Source: Emergencia timonensis (GTDB lineage: Bacteria > Bacillota > Clostridia > Peptostreptococcales > Anaerovoracaceae). From it: a stretch of 64,000 nt of DNA. Positions 50,823-59,789 of this stretch are shown one piece after another. A program made the translations under genes and the position numbers. How positions within the stretch are numbered: position 1 is the first letter of the stretch; the number at the start of each line of letters is the position of its first letter. Under the pieces are notes generated by a model. That model saw only the letters and a program-made list of their open reading frames with translations. It did not search any database and was not told the origin of the DNA. The DNA lies in contig NZ_FLKM01000008.1 in the NCBI RefSeq assembly GCF_900086585.1, forward strand, positions 496,001 through 560,000, given 5' to 3'.

Positions 50823-51491
50823 ATGACTGGCAGTAATCAATTCTCTAATACATTCTCACTGACTGACGAAATCGCCGATATTATCAGGGACAGAATCCTA
50901 AAAGGCGAATATAAGATTGGAGAAAAGATCAAGGAAAATCAGATAGCAACAGAACTCAGAGTGAGCAGGACTCCCATTAGAGAGGCTTTTAAGCAGTTAG
51001 AAAACGAGGGCCTGATCGACTACATACCAAATAGAGGTTGTTTTGCCAAGGGCTTTACAAAGCAGGATATCGAAGATATCTATGCAGTTAGAAAAGCATT
51101 GGAAGTCTTATCTGTAGAATGGGCTGTCAACAGGATTACGCCAGAGGAAATCAGCAACCTGCAGGATCAAAGTGACTTGATGGAATTTTATACGACGAGA
51201 AAAGACGGCAGGAAAGTATTGGAGATCAATACGGATTTTCACGATATCATCTATAATGCCACGGGAAGTCGTTTTATGGCGCAGGTACTGCGCTCCTATA
51301 AAGAATACATCGAGCAGACCCGGAAAGTATTATTCTATGAGAGCGAGTATCTGGAGGAAATCTTTGCAGAGCATAAAGCGATTCTCGACTCGATCAAAGA
51401 ACGGGATGTTGTCAAAGCCAAAGAGGCCATGGCAAGACATCTGGACGGCTCCAAGAGGAGAGCGCAGGTTGTATATAAGATAAAGGATTAA
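50823..51491 (+). CDS. GntR-family regulator (FCD/FadR type)
   Basis: The 222-residue protein has an N-terminal GntR winged helix (KIKENQIATELRVSRTPIREAF) and a C-terminal helical FCD domain with metal/ligand His residues (FHDIIY, EHKAIL, ARHLDG). It is the last gene of the hut operon and is followed by a terminator, so it is the likely regulator of histidine degradation, sensing a pathway compound such as urocanate or formiminoglutamate. That assignment rests on position. Confidence 0.87.
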   Translation: MTGSNQFSNTFSLTDEIADIIRDRILKGEYKIGEKIKENQIATELRVSRTPIREAFKQLENEGLIDYIPNRGCFAKGFTKQDIEDIYAVRKALEVLSVEWAVNRITPEEISNLQDQSDLMEFYTTRKDGRKVLEINTDFHDIIYNATGSRFMAQVLRSYKEYIEQTRKVLFYESEYLEEIFAEHKAILDSIKERDVVKAKEAMARHLDGSKRRAQVVYKIKD

Positions 51492-51496
51492 AAGTA

Positions 51497-51527
51497 AAAG
51501 GGAATCTATGGCAGATTCCCTTTTTTT
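51497..51527 (+). terminator. Terminator of the hut operon
   Basis: AAAGGGAATCT (51497-51507) and AGATTCCCTTT (51513-51523) form an 11-bp stem followed by T residues. Confidence 0.9.
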
Positions 51528-51655
51528 AAACATTTAATTTGTTTACAGCTACAATGTTGTAAATAATTAGAAAAAAATGAAAAAATTTGTTGAAGAAGAA
51601 TGAGATATATACTATTATTAAATGACTAAGCAAATTAAAGAAGACGGAGGAAACC

Positions 51656-54169
51656 ATGATATATAGTTTTTCTATCATACCGGTGATTGCTCTCCTTTGT
51701 TATACCTTTCAGTTATTGTCCCTTATAACGACAAAGAGAAATGAACAGATCAATGGATTTATGGGTCTCCTGCTTGTAATGATCATATGGACAGGCGGAT
51801 CCTGGTTTATGCGAATGGGCTATTGGCCGTCAGTTAACTTCTGGTTTCACGTTTCTTTGACGGGGCTTTTGATGATTCCCCTCATGCTATTTCATTTTCT
51901 AAGAAGATTTATAGAGGTGCAGAAAACCTATCATGTGTGTTTCTGGTCGGCCGCTATTATATTGCTGCTGCTATTTAATTATACGACGGAATTTCTTTTG
52001 AAGGCTCCTACGGTCGTTAAAACCGCAGCCGGGCAATCCTATATCTACGATTTTTCATGGCCGGTTGTATTTCTTTTTATCGGCGCAGCCGGGGCTGTGG
52101 GCGAATGTGTCAAAATGGCCTATGAGAATAACGACAAAAATGCATTTTTAAGAAAGCAGCTGCGCCCCATTTGGCTGGGATTATTTATCTTGGCTGCTGG
52201 CAACGGATTGCTGTTAGTTCCCTTATTCAAAGGATTTCCCATCGATATTTGTTCAGGCATCCTCATGGCCGGATGTATATACTACGCACTCTATAAAAAG
52301 AGATTATTTAAACTCGATGCCCTGACGTCGAGAGCCAACTGTTATTGCGTTGCATTTCTTTTTTCCATGACAATCATCTACCGCATCATTCCCGATTACG
52401 AAGAATTTCTGCAGAAATCATTTTCTATGTCAGAAACGAAGACTACAATTTTTATATCCTTTACCGTTATCATTGTAACTATTATCATCTATATGCTGTT
52501 AAACCTGCTTCTCGATAAGCTATTTGAAAGAGAAGAGAACGTTCAATCCAAAAGTATTGTAGCGTTTAGCAAGAAAATGTCCTATCTCATGAGTTTGCAA
52601 GAAATTCTATCCGAAGTCATGAAAGTCATTGGCGATACGTTATCCTCAGAACATATCTACATTTTTCTGAGAGATGATAAAGGACGGTATCGACTAAAGC
52701 TGAGCAACGCGGAAATTTTCGGTGATTATTTGATCTCCAGTGAGGCCGGTTTCGTTCACTTGCTGAGCAATGCCAATGGACATATGCTGATGAAAGATTA
52801 TATTGGAACCGCCTGCTATGAGAATTTGTCTGAAGAGGAGAAACAACGGCTGACAGTCAGTCAGATAGAATGCTTTGTCGGCATCAGCGACGGACCGGAC
52901 TATGTTGGCATTATTTTAATGTCTGCGAAGAGCAATGGCCGCCACTACACACAGAAAGATATCAGCTTCCTCTCATCAATCAATTCTGTAGCTTCCATCG
53001 CTATCAAAAACTCTCGTCTATACGAAGCGGCCTATGAGGAAGCGAGAAGAGATTATCTGACAGGTGTCTCCAACCGCAAATGCTTCTACGAGACAATGGG
53101 AATATGTTGTACGCAGGGGAATTATGCTTTTGGCGCATTGCTTATGATCAATGTGGATGATTTTAAACTGTATAATCAGCTTTACGGCGATGAAGAAGGG
53201 GACGAGGCACTGAAACGGATTGCAAAGATCATTCAGGAAGAGGTTACTGGCGAATGTGTCATTGCCCGTTTCAGCGGAAAAGAATTTGCGGTACTTTTGC
53301 CTGAACGAACCGTAGAAGAAGTCAAATTACTGGCGGAAACGATTTCCCAGAGAGTGCGTGAGATGAACCATACGATAAATCATGCGGGAGAATACGCCAT
53401 GAAAGCGTTGACGGTCAGCTGCGGTATTGCCACGGGAGTGTGCCCTCTGGACGACTATCACGAACTGATCAACCACGCCAATATGGCGGTATATTATGCA
53501 AAACAGGCCGGAAAAAACAGGGTGATGATTTATAAGGAAGGGCAAGATGGCAGTGAAGATAAATCCTTTGAGATGGCTTATCAGCCGGGAATCTATTCGG
53601 AGTATTCGACAACAATCTATGCGCTGACTGCTGCGATTGATGCCAAGGATCACTACACCTTCAGCCATTCAGAGAATGTGGCCTATTATTCTCGGGAACT
53701 GGCAAAGGCGTACGGCATGAATGAAGAAGGTATTAATATTGTCTATGAAGCAGGCCTTCTGCACGACATTGGAAAAATTGGCATAAACGAAGATATTCTC
53801 AATAAACCGGGCAAGCTGACAGAGGAAGAATACGAGGTTATGAAGACCCATGTAAGCCTTTCAATTGGAATCATCCGTCATCTGCCGTCTCTGGATTACG
53901 TCATACCTGCGGTTATCGGACACCACGAAAGATATGACGGACAGGGTTATCCCAGAGGAATCGGCGGAAAGGACATACCGCTTATGGCCAGAATCCTTTG
54001 CATTGCAGATTCCTTTGACGCCATGGTATCAAAGAGAAGTTATAAAGCAGAAATGGCTGTCGACAAAGCTTTGGATATTATTGCAAATGAGGCGGGACGG
54101 CAGTTTGATCCGCAGCTGGCGCCAATTTTTATAAATCTTATCAGAGACGGAATCATAGAAGTGAGATAA
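51656..54169 (+). CDS. Multidomain c-di-GMP protein: 7TM sensor, GAF, GGDEF-like, HD-GYP
   Basis: The 837-residue protein has seven or eight N-terminal membrane helices (residues 1-290, histidine-kinase N-terminal 7TM type), a GAF-like domain (300-460), a GGDEF fold whose signature is FSGKEF in place of GGDEF (about 470-620), and a C-terminal HD-GYP domain with LLHDIGKIGI, IGHHERYDGQGYP and CIADSFDAM. The HD-GYP metal residues look intact, so c-di-GMP hydrolysis is expected; the GGDEF is probably an inactive sensor. It is a single gene ending at a terminator. Confidence 0.87.
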   Translation: MIYSFSIIPVIALLCYTFQLLSLITTKRNEQINGFMGLLLVMIIWTGGSWFMRMGYWPSVNFWFHVSLTGLLMIPLMLFHFLRRFIEVQKTYHVCFWSAAIILLLLFNYTTEFLLKAPTVVKTAAGQSYIYDFSWPVVFLFIGAAGAVGECVKMAYENNDKNAFLRKQLRPIWLGLFILAAGNGLLLVPLFKGFPIDICSGILMAGCIYYALYKKRLFKLDALTSRANCYCVAFLFSMTIIYRIIPDYEEFLQKSFSMSETKTTIFISFTVIIVTIIIYMLLNLLLDKLFEREENVQSKSIVAFSKKMSYLMSLQEILSEVMKVIGDTLSSEHIYIFLRDDKGRYRLKLSNAEIFGDYLISSEAGFVHLLSNANGHMLMKDYIGTACYENLSEEEKQRLTVSQIECFVGISDGPDYVGIILMSAKSNGRHYTQKDISFLSSINSVASIAIKNSRLYEAAYEEARRDYLTGVSNRKCFYETMGICCTQGNYAFGALLMINVDDFKLYNQLYGDEEGDEALKRIAKIIQEEVTGECVIARFSGKEFAVLLPERTVEEVKLLAETISQRVREMNHTINHAGEYAMKALTVSCGIATGVCPLDDYHELINHANMAVYYAKQAGKNRVMIYKEGQDGSEDKSFEMAYQPGIYSEYSTTIYALTAAIDAKDHYTFSHSENVAYYSRELAKAYGMNEEGINIVYEAGLLHDIGKIGINEDILNKPGKLTEEEYEVMKTHVSLSIGIIRHLPSLDYVIPAVIGHHERYDGQGYPRGIGGKDIPLMARILCIADSFDAMVSKRSYKAEMAVDKALDIIANEAGRQFDPQLAPIFINLIRDGIIEVR

Positions 54170-54184
54170 ATATGGTGAAACAAA

Positions 54185-54220
54185 AGAGAGAGTTTGATGT
54201 GGTTCAAACTCTCTCTTCTC
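54185..54220 (+). terminator. Terminator of the c-di-GMP gene
   Basis: AGAGAGAGTTTGA (54185-54197) and TCAAACTCTCTCT (54204-54216) form a perfect 13-bp stem, followed by a pyrimidine-rich tract. It is near the end of the convergent DUF4430 gene and may serve both. Confidence 0.8.
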
Positions 54221-54253
54221 TTCGATTTCAATATAATCCCCTCGCAAAGCAGG

Positions 54254-54673
54254 TTACTTTTTAAAGACCCAAGCTAAGGTATCACCGTCTTTCAATATTT
54301 TTTCGTTTTCAGGTGTTTCAGATAGTTCTCCATTTATCTTGTACTGCCAATGTCTCTTAGCGGAGTAATCTCCGTTGTCTACGCCGTTGATGCCTTGGAT
54401 AGACGCATCAGTGGTTTCAACCGTTACTGGCAGTTCGTTGACGTTACAGTAAAGTTGGATCGCATCCAGGACGGTGGAGTCTTCCTCGATTTTGAAATCT
54501 ACCTCTTCCACATCGTCAAGTCCTGATTTAGCAGGATAATCGATGCTGATGGTAATTTTGATTGGATGTACGATTGGCGTCTCTTCTTTATCTTTGCCGC
54601 AGCCTGTGACAACGAAAATAGAAGAGCATACTAACATGCATATTATTAAATTGGTCAAAACTTTCTTTTTCAT
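54254..54673 (-). CDS. DUF4430-type lipoprotein
   Basis: The 139-residue protein has a lipoprotein signal peptide with lipobox VTGC (Cys25) and one DUF4430 domain (ISIDYPAKS... STVLDAIQLYC ... WQYKINGE). The domain resembles the C-terminal part of transcobalamin-like proteins and is common on clostridial surface proteins. It should be anchored at the outer face of the membrane. GAGGAGA precedes the start. The ligand is unknown. Confidence 0.82.
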   Translation of the reverse strand: MKKKVLTNLIICMLVCSSIFVVTGCGKDKEETPIVHPIKITISIDYPAKSGLDDVEEVDFKIEEDSTVLDAIQLYCNVNELPVTVETTDASIQGINGVDNGDYSAKRHWQYKINGELSETPENEKILKDGDTLAWVFKK

Positions 54674-54733
54674 GTCCGTCTCCTCGCGCTCGGTTAGAAA
54701 TATTGATACTAGTATAACATAAAACGAAGAAGA

Positions 54734-56125
54734 TTATAACCGCATAGACAAAAGTATGTCGCACATTTCTTCTATGCATTCTTCATCTACATCATAAGCT
54801 ATTTGACTGTCGATTACTGTCAAAGCGGCGTGCATCTTCGAAAATACTTCTAAATCAGTATCCAAAGGATTCTCCTCAAAGACGGTAAAGTCTGCAATCT
54901 TACCTTGCTCAATGCTGCCCAAGTCCTCACTTCGGCCGATGATTTCCGCAGCTTTTACCGTAAGCTGGTCGATGGCTTCGCTGACGCTGCGGCAGTGGCC
55001 GAAGACAGATTCGTTGAGGTAATCTGTCGGCCAGGTCGTAAGATATGGAGCGTCTTCTTCCGCTGCGACTTCTCCAGCGATAATGAGCGTGTTGCGCTTA
55101 CAGCCTTTGGTTCTGACAAGATGGAAGCTGTTCGCTGCTTTTTCAAAAGATTCCTGGTCCACTGCATCCAGATGAATATGATAGCCTTTTTCAGCCGCAG
55201 CAAGGCAGATGGCATCTAATGCGTCCTGTGAGAAATAGGCTTGTTCTTCGTCCTGACTGACCTCCAGTTTCAGATGGTCATAAGTGATGAGACCTCCAAG
55301 TTCTGTACAGTTGGTTTTTCCTGTGGAGAGCTTGTGAAGGATTAATTCTGGATTCAGGGGACGATTGACGTACAGGCTGTTTATAAAGCGCTGTTTAAAC
55401 GGCATGCTTTCGCCAATCATTGTAATCAGACAATCTTGATAAAGTGTACTGAGGTAATCCGGCGCGCATAGGTTCAATACTGCCGTAATGCCTCTATCCG
55501 CAAGATCTTGTGTATTCTGCAGGACAGCTCGCTCTACTTCCTCAAAATCAAAAGGAGAAAGGTAATTCAGGATATAGTCTGCTGAGATGTATTCCAGCCC
55601 CTCATCCTCAGCCGCTTCGGTAACCATGTCGCTGGCCAGAGTATTAATCCAGCAATGAACACCGCTGATGCCCAGCAGGACAACAGGGCGGTCTGTAACC
55701 GCTTCGTCCAAAAGTCTATGGGCTTCCGCAGGTTCCTCGTAATCTGCCAGGATATTCTCGTTATAACCATAAGCAAAAATCACCTCGTTGTCACAGTCTT
55801 CTGCATAGTCTGTCACCGCTGCAAGAACCGTTTCCAAATCCCAAACCGGGTCTATCACTAAATACTTGTCCTCAAATACTTTCAAAACCGGTGTTCCGTG
55901 AACATCAATAAATCCCGGGAACATATACTTCTCTTCTAAGTCGTGAATGACAGTCTCGTCAGAGCAGATTTCCTCCATCGCTTCGAAGTCTCCTACCGCT
56001 AAAACCCTGCCCTCTCTGCAGGCTACTGCGGCAGCCCATGGAAAGGCTGGGTCCTGCGTGTAAATGTGTCCGTTCATATATATGATATCCGCCGTGTTCT
56101 TCTTTTTAAAAATACCAAAAGCCAT
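54734..56125 (-). CDS. YtcJ-like amidohydrolase-fold protein lacking metal-ligand residues
   Basis: The 463-residue protein has the YtcJ/amidohydrolase-3 outline (composite beta domain, IYMNGHIYT start, then PGFID). Where HxH is expected the protein reads DVHGT, so the second His is missing. The usual His near IEHA is replaced in IIAGEVAAEE. At least two of the normal metal ligands are therefore absent and catalysis of the usual kind is doubtful. GGAGG precedes the start. It is divergent from the DUF2284 gene across a perfect palindrome. Confidence 0.75.
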   Translation of the reverse strand: MAFGIFKKKNTADIIYMNGHIYTQDPAFPWAAAVACREGRVLAVGDFEAMEEICSDETVIHDLEEKYMFPGFIDVHGTPVLKVFEDKYLVIDPVWDLETVLAAVTDYAEDCDNEVIFAYGYNENILADYEEPAEAHRLLDEAVTDRPVVLLGISGVHCWINTLASDMVTEAAEDEGLEYISADYILNYLSPFDFEEVERAVLQNTQDLADRGITAVLNLCAPDYLSTLYQDCLITMIGESMPFKQRFINSLYVNRPLNPELILHKLSTGKTNCTELGGLITYDHLKLEVSQDEEQAYFSQDALDAICLAAAEKGYHIHLDAVDQESFEKAANSFHLVRTKGCKRNTLIIAGEVAAEEDAPYLTTWPTDYLNESVFGHCRSVSEAIDQLTVKAAEIIGRSEDLGSIEQGKIADFTVFEENPLDTDLEVFSKMHAALTVIDSQIAYDVDEECIEEMCDILLSMRL

Positions 56126-56156
56126 GATCCACCTCCTGCTTATTTGCTAAAACTAT

Positions 56157-56183
56157 TTTACCACAAAAACGTTTTGTGGTAAA
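56157..56183. promoter_or_regulatory. Perfect 12-bp palindrome between divergent genes
   Basis: TTTACCACAAAA (56157-56168), loop ACG and TTTTGTGGTAAA (56172-56183). There is no T-tract, so it is a candidate operator and not a terminator. It lies 31 bp from the amidohydrolase-like start and 8 bp from the DUF2284 ATG. Confidence 0.65.
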
Positions 56184-56191
56184 CTTTGTAT

Positions 56192-56713
56192 ATGAAGATT
56201 GAAACATTTGAAAAGACGATTAAAGTCGACGAGTTTATCGAAGGATATGTCAATGTAGAAGAGTTCTTAGAATGCTGCAAAGTATGCGAGAACTACGAGC
56301 AGGTGTGGTCCTGCCCTACTTATGACTTTGATCCGGTCGACTACTGGAAGAGGTTCGAGAATCTTTATGTCGTGGGCAAGAAGATGATCCTGGAGGAGGA
56401 AGAAAAAGAAAACTGGGAAACGCTCATGGCAGAGGTAAAAGCAGATTTGACCGATCATCTCTACGCTTTGGAAAAACAATATCCCCAGAGCCGATCCCTC
56501 AGCGCTGGAAACTGCAAAATCTGCGGCGAAGGTAATTGCACGCGAAAAACTGGCGAACCTTGCAGGTACCCAGAAAAAATGAGATATTCTATCGAATCCC
56601 TGGGAGGAAACGTCGGTCTGACCGCCAGCAAACTGCTGGGCATCAACTTGCAGTGGATTGAAGCAGGACAGATTCCTGATTATTTTGTATTGGTAGGCGG
56701 CCTGCTTTATTAA
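56192..56713 (+). CDS. DUF2284 metal-binding (iron-sulfur) protein
   Basis: The 173-residue protein has cysteines in CCKVCENYEQVWSCPTY and CKICGEGNCTRKTGEPCRYP, the DUF2284 pattern thought to bind iron-sulfur or another metal. The function of the family is not established. No Shine-Dalgarno sequence precedes ATG 56192 or the in-frame TTG 56186, and an in-frame stop lies at 56180-56182, so initiation may be leaderless from a promoter overlapping the upstream palindrome. Its stop overlaps the convergent HAD gene by 4 bp. Confidence 0.78.
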   Translation: MKIETFEKTIKVDEFIEGYVNVEEFLECCKVCENYEQVWSCPTYDFDPVDYWKRFENLYVVGKKMILEEEEKENWETLMAEVKADLTDHLYALEKQYPQSRSLSAGNCKICGEGNCTRKTGEPCRYPEKMRYSIESLGGNVGLTASKLLGINLQWIEAGQIPDYFVLVGGLLY

Positions 56714-57483
56714 TCGGCGATTTCACCGATGTTGTTCAGAACCAGTCGCGGACGATAAGGGAACTGATCGATTTCGTCTCGGCTGGTCACGCCTGACAGC
56801 ACTAATATAGGGTCTAAACCGCTTTCTACACCGCCGATAATATCAGTATCCATACGATCCCCGATCATTGCGGCCTCTTCGGAATGGACGCCCAATAAGC
56901 GGAGTCCTGTTCTCATCATCAGAGGATTTGGCTTCCCGATGAAGTAGGCTTGTTTTCCTGTTGCCATTTCGATGGGAGAGATCAGCGCTCTGCAGGCAGG
57001 GATGATACCTCTGCTGGATGGCCCTGTCAGATCTGAATTGGTACCAATCAGCTTTGCACCGCCGCGAACCAGTGTGACAGCCTTGCAGATGGCCTCGTAG
57101 TTGTAGTTGGGACTTTCACCGACGATGACGTAGTCAGGGTCTTTGTCTGTAATTGCGACGCCGCACTGGTAGAGTGCACCTACCAGACCTGGTTCCCCGA
57201 TGACATAAGCGCTGCAGTGATGGGTCTGCTCGCTGACAAATTTTGCAGTAGCCAGGGCGCTGGTATAGAAGTGACTCTCATCCACATCCAGCCCCATGTT
57301 TTTCAGCTTCAGCCGCAATTCTAAGGGTGTCTGTCCGCTGTTGTTGGTCAGGAACAAAAACTCCTTATTTTCCCGATACAGCCAGTCTACGAATTCCTTT
57401 ACGCCTGGAAGCAATCGGCCTCCCCAATAGATGACGCCGTCCATATCACAGATAAATCCTTTTTTTGCTCTTAATTCTTCCAT
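56710..57483 (-). CDS. HAD-superfamily class IIA phosphatase (NagD-like)
   Basis: The 257-residue protein has the nucleophile motif CDMDGVIYWG, motif II FLTNNSG, a class IIA cap and the GDRMDTDIIGG motif. NagD-like enzymes remove phosphate from sugar phosphates, nucleotides or damaged metabolites. GAAAGGAG precedes the start. It converges on the DUF2284 gene, with the two stop codons overlapping and no terminator between them. Confidence 0.88.
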   Translation of the reverse strand: MEELRAKKGFICDMDGVIYWGGRLLPGVKEFVDWLYRENKEFLFLTNNSGQTPLELRLKLKNMGLDVDESHFYTSALATAKFVSEQTHHCSAYVIGEPGLVGALYQCGVAITDKDPDYVIVGESPNYNYEAICKAVTLVRGGAKLIGTNSDLTGPSSRGIIPACRALISPIEMATGKQAYFIGKPNPLMMRTGLRLLGVHSEEAAMIGDRMDTDIIGGVESGLDPILVLSGVTSRDEIDQFPYRPRLVLNNIGEIAD

Positions 57484-57708
57484 AAAATCTCCTTTCTTTC
57501 ACTTTATTATAAACCATTAAAGTTAAATTTAGTATATAGATTTTGTTAAGTCTTTGTGACTTGTGCAATAAATTAACAGAATTTTGTAAATGTAATGACA
57601 ATACCAGTTTACATGAAAATAGTTATAAAAGACCTCGGACGTTTGGATTACAATAAAATTGGAAGCGAAAACTTCGCGCCGAGCGTTATTTTTGATAGGA
57701 GGTAGATT

Positions 57709-59229
57709 ATGACAGAAGCAAAGAAACCGCGCCTTCCCAATAAGTTTGAGGCGTGTATCCCAATTATCGTATTGCTGGGTTTGATGATGTGCAATTATTT
57801 ATTAGACTGGGGACAGGATCCTCACATACCGGTATTGTTAGCAGCTTGCACCGCCTGCTTTGTGGGCAAGTTCTGCGGACAGAAGTTCAAGAATATGCTT
57901 GCGGCAGGCATCGATTCGATCAGCCAGTCCATGGAAGCTCTTTTGATCCTGATCTTTGTAGGCTGCCTGGTAGGCTCTTTTGAGTGGTGTGGAACGATCC
58001 CGGCGCTTGTATTCTATGGATTGAAGATGTTTACTCCGGTTATCTTCCTGCCGGCAGTATGCATTCTCTGTGCCATCGTGGGTTTATCCCTGGGATCAGC
58101 GTATACGGTATCTGCAACCCTGGGTATTGCCTTTATGACCATTGGTGAGACCATGGGCATCAGCCCTGCACTGATCGCAGGGGCGGTTCTTTCCGGCGCC
58201 TGCACAGGCGACAAATTTTCACCTTTGTCTGACTCTACCAACCTGGCAGCAGCGTCAGCGCAGACAGGACTGTTCGACCATGTAAGAGCCATGACCATGA
58301 CCACATTTCCTGCGTTCATCCTGGCACTGCTTGGATTCACGGCGGTTGCTATTTTCGGCGAAGTTGGCGAATACGATCCGACTATGGTAAATCAGCTTTC
58401 TGACGCGATTGAAGGAAACTTCAAGGTGATGAACCCTGTGTTGCTGCTTCCGATCCTGGTAATCATTGTGGTAGCAGTGATGAAGCTGCCTGCCCTTCCA
58501 GGCGTACTGCTGGTATCAGGTATCGGCTGCGTCTTTGCAGTAGTTTTCCAAGGGGCCTCCTTCAGTGATTGTATCACCATGGTGCATTACGGATACAGCG
58601 CAGAGACAGGGAATGAACTGGCGGATACTCTCCTCAACAGAGGCGGCATGGATTCTATGCTGTGGACCATTAACGTTGCCTTGATCGCTATCGGCTTCGG
58701 CGGCATCTACAGTCAGATTGGCGCAGTAGAGTCTCTGCTTGGAAAATTCATTAAGAGAGTGCATACGCCGTTCCAGATGGTGCTCACGACGATTCTGACG
58801 GCCATGTTCTGTATTGCGACCATGTGCGACCAGTATCTGGGTCTGATTGTACCGGCTACCATGTACAAGGAGAAATACGACGATTTAGGACTGGGCAGAA
58901 ACCTGCTTTCCAGATCCATGGAAGACGGCGGTACCCTGTGGTCGCCGATGATTCCTTGGTCCTCCTGCGGCGCTTATCACTCCAGAATGCTGGGCGTGGA
59001 TACTTTATCATACATACCATTCTGCTTCACCAACATACTGAACCCGATCATCTCCATTCTCACTGCGTGGTGGGGCGGTAATATCCTATATGCGGATGGA
59101 ACGTATACCAACTTCTTTGGAAAGTTGAAAAAGGGCAGTCCGGCCGCAGCGCCTGAAGAGGCTCATGAGACGGCAATGGAAAACCTTGCTGAACGGCGGA
59201 AAAACGGAACCTATAAATCCTTGGAGTAA
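57709..59229 (+). CDS. nhaC: NhaC-family Na+/H+ antiporter
   Basis: The 506-residue protein has about eleven or twelve membrane helices with polar transport segments SGACTGDKFSPLSDSTNLAA and MCDQYLG, typical of NhaC. It exchanges sodium for protons at the membrane, important in anaerobes with a sodium cycle. GGAGG precedes ATG 57709. The 225-bp leader contains CTCGG/CCGAG (57634-57638 with 57679-57683) around a GCGAA-AAC-TTCGC hairpin. A small membrane protein gene follows after 6 bp. Confidence 0.88.
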   Translation: MTEAKKPRLPNKFEACIPIIVLLGLMMCNYLLDWGQDPHIPVLLAACTACFVGKFCGQKFKNMLAAGIDSISQSMEALLILIFVGCLVGSFEWCGTIPALVFYGLKMFTPVIFLPAVCILCAIVGLSLGSAYTVSATLGIAFMTIGETMGISPALIAGAVLSGACTGDKFSPLSDSTNLAAASAQTGLFDHVRAMTMTTFPAFILALLGFTAVAIFGEVGEYDPTMVNQLSDAIEGNFKVMNPVLLLPILVIIVVAVMKLPALPGVLLVSGIGCVFAVVFQGASFSDCITMVHYGYSAETGNELADTLLNRGGMDSMLWTINVALIAIGFGGIYSQIGAVESLLGKFIKRVHTPFQMVLTTILTAMFCIATMCDQYLGLIVPATMYKEKYDDLGLGRNLLSRSMEDGGTLWSPMIPWSSCGAYHSRMLGVDTLSYIPFCFTNILNPIISILTAWWGGNILYADGTYTNFFGKLKKGSPAAAPEEAHETAMENLAERRKNGTYKSLE

Positions 59230-59235
59230 CTTGTT

Positions 59236-59742
59236 ATGATATATAAAGGCATTCTACAGTCCCGTTCACTGTATAAACGGATACTGATACTGACTGCGTG
59301 CGTAGTCCTGTTATATCTTGAGTTTGTAAGAGGGCAGTACTTATATATCGTGCTGACGCTGCTTTTGATATTGGCAGTATTTCATCGCAAGGAACACATT
59401 GTGTCGGAGGAAGGCGTAGACATCAAATATTCTCTCTTTGGCATGACGACGACCAACCGATGGACTTGGGATCAGATTACGGCGGTTCAGCCTGATTACA
59501 TCAAAGAGCGGCCCAATGCAAGAGTTCTCTTTGAAAAGGATGCGGTCCTCCGCTCGTTTCTGTTTACGCCAGAAGACTGTCAGGACGTGCTGAAGCTGGC
59601 AGCAAAGATGAATCCTGAAGCCTTCGTCGATGATTATACGGCGGAGGAGCAGGAACAGATGGCAGAAGAAAAACGCAAGAAGCAGGAACAGTTGCGTGCG
59701 CAGAGAGTTAAGGCGAAGAAAGTAAAGAGAAAAGGTAAATAA
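59236..59742 (+). CDS. Small membrane protein with PH-like domain, unknown
   Basis: The 168-residue protein has two closely spaced helices (about residues 14-48), a beta-rich middle (VDIKYSLFGMTTTNRWTW, FLFTPEDC) resembling a bacterial PH-like domain, and a highly charged Lys/Glu coiled tail (EQEQMAEEKRKKQEQLRA). I do not recognise a named family. It begins 6 bp after nhaC and shares its terminator, so an accessory role to the antiporter is possible but unproven. Confidence 0.65.
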   Translation: MIYKGILQSRSLYKRILILTACVVLLYLEFVRGQYLYIVLTLLLILAVFHRKEHIVSEEGVDIKYSLFGMTTTNRWTWDQITAVQPDYIKERPNARVLFEKDAVLRSFLFTPEDCQDVLKLAAKMNPEAFVDDYTAEEQEQMAEEKRKKQEQLRAQRVKAKKVKRKGK

Positions 59743-59754
59743 GCATCAAAAGAA

Positions 59755-59783
59755 AGAGAGGGCGGATTTAATCCGTCCTCTCT
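59755..59783. terminator. Terminator between the nhaC operon and the kor operon
   Basis: AGAGAGGGCGGAT (59755-59767) and ATCCGTCCTCTCT (59771-59783) form a 13-bp stem with one G-T pair, 13 bp past the plus-strand stop and 7 bp past the minus-strand stop. Confidence 0.8.
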
Positions 59784-59789
59784 AATTAC

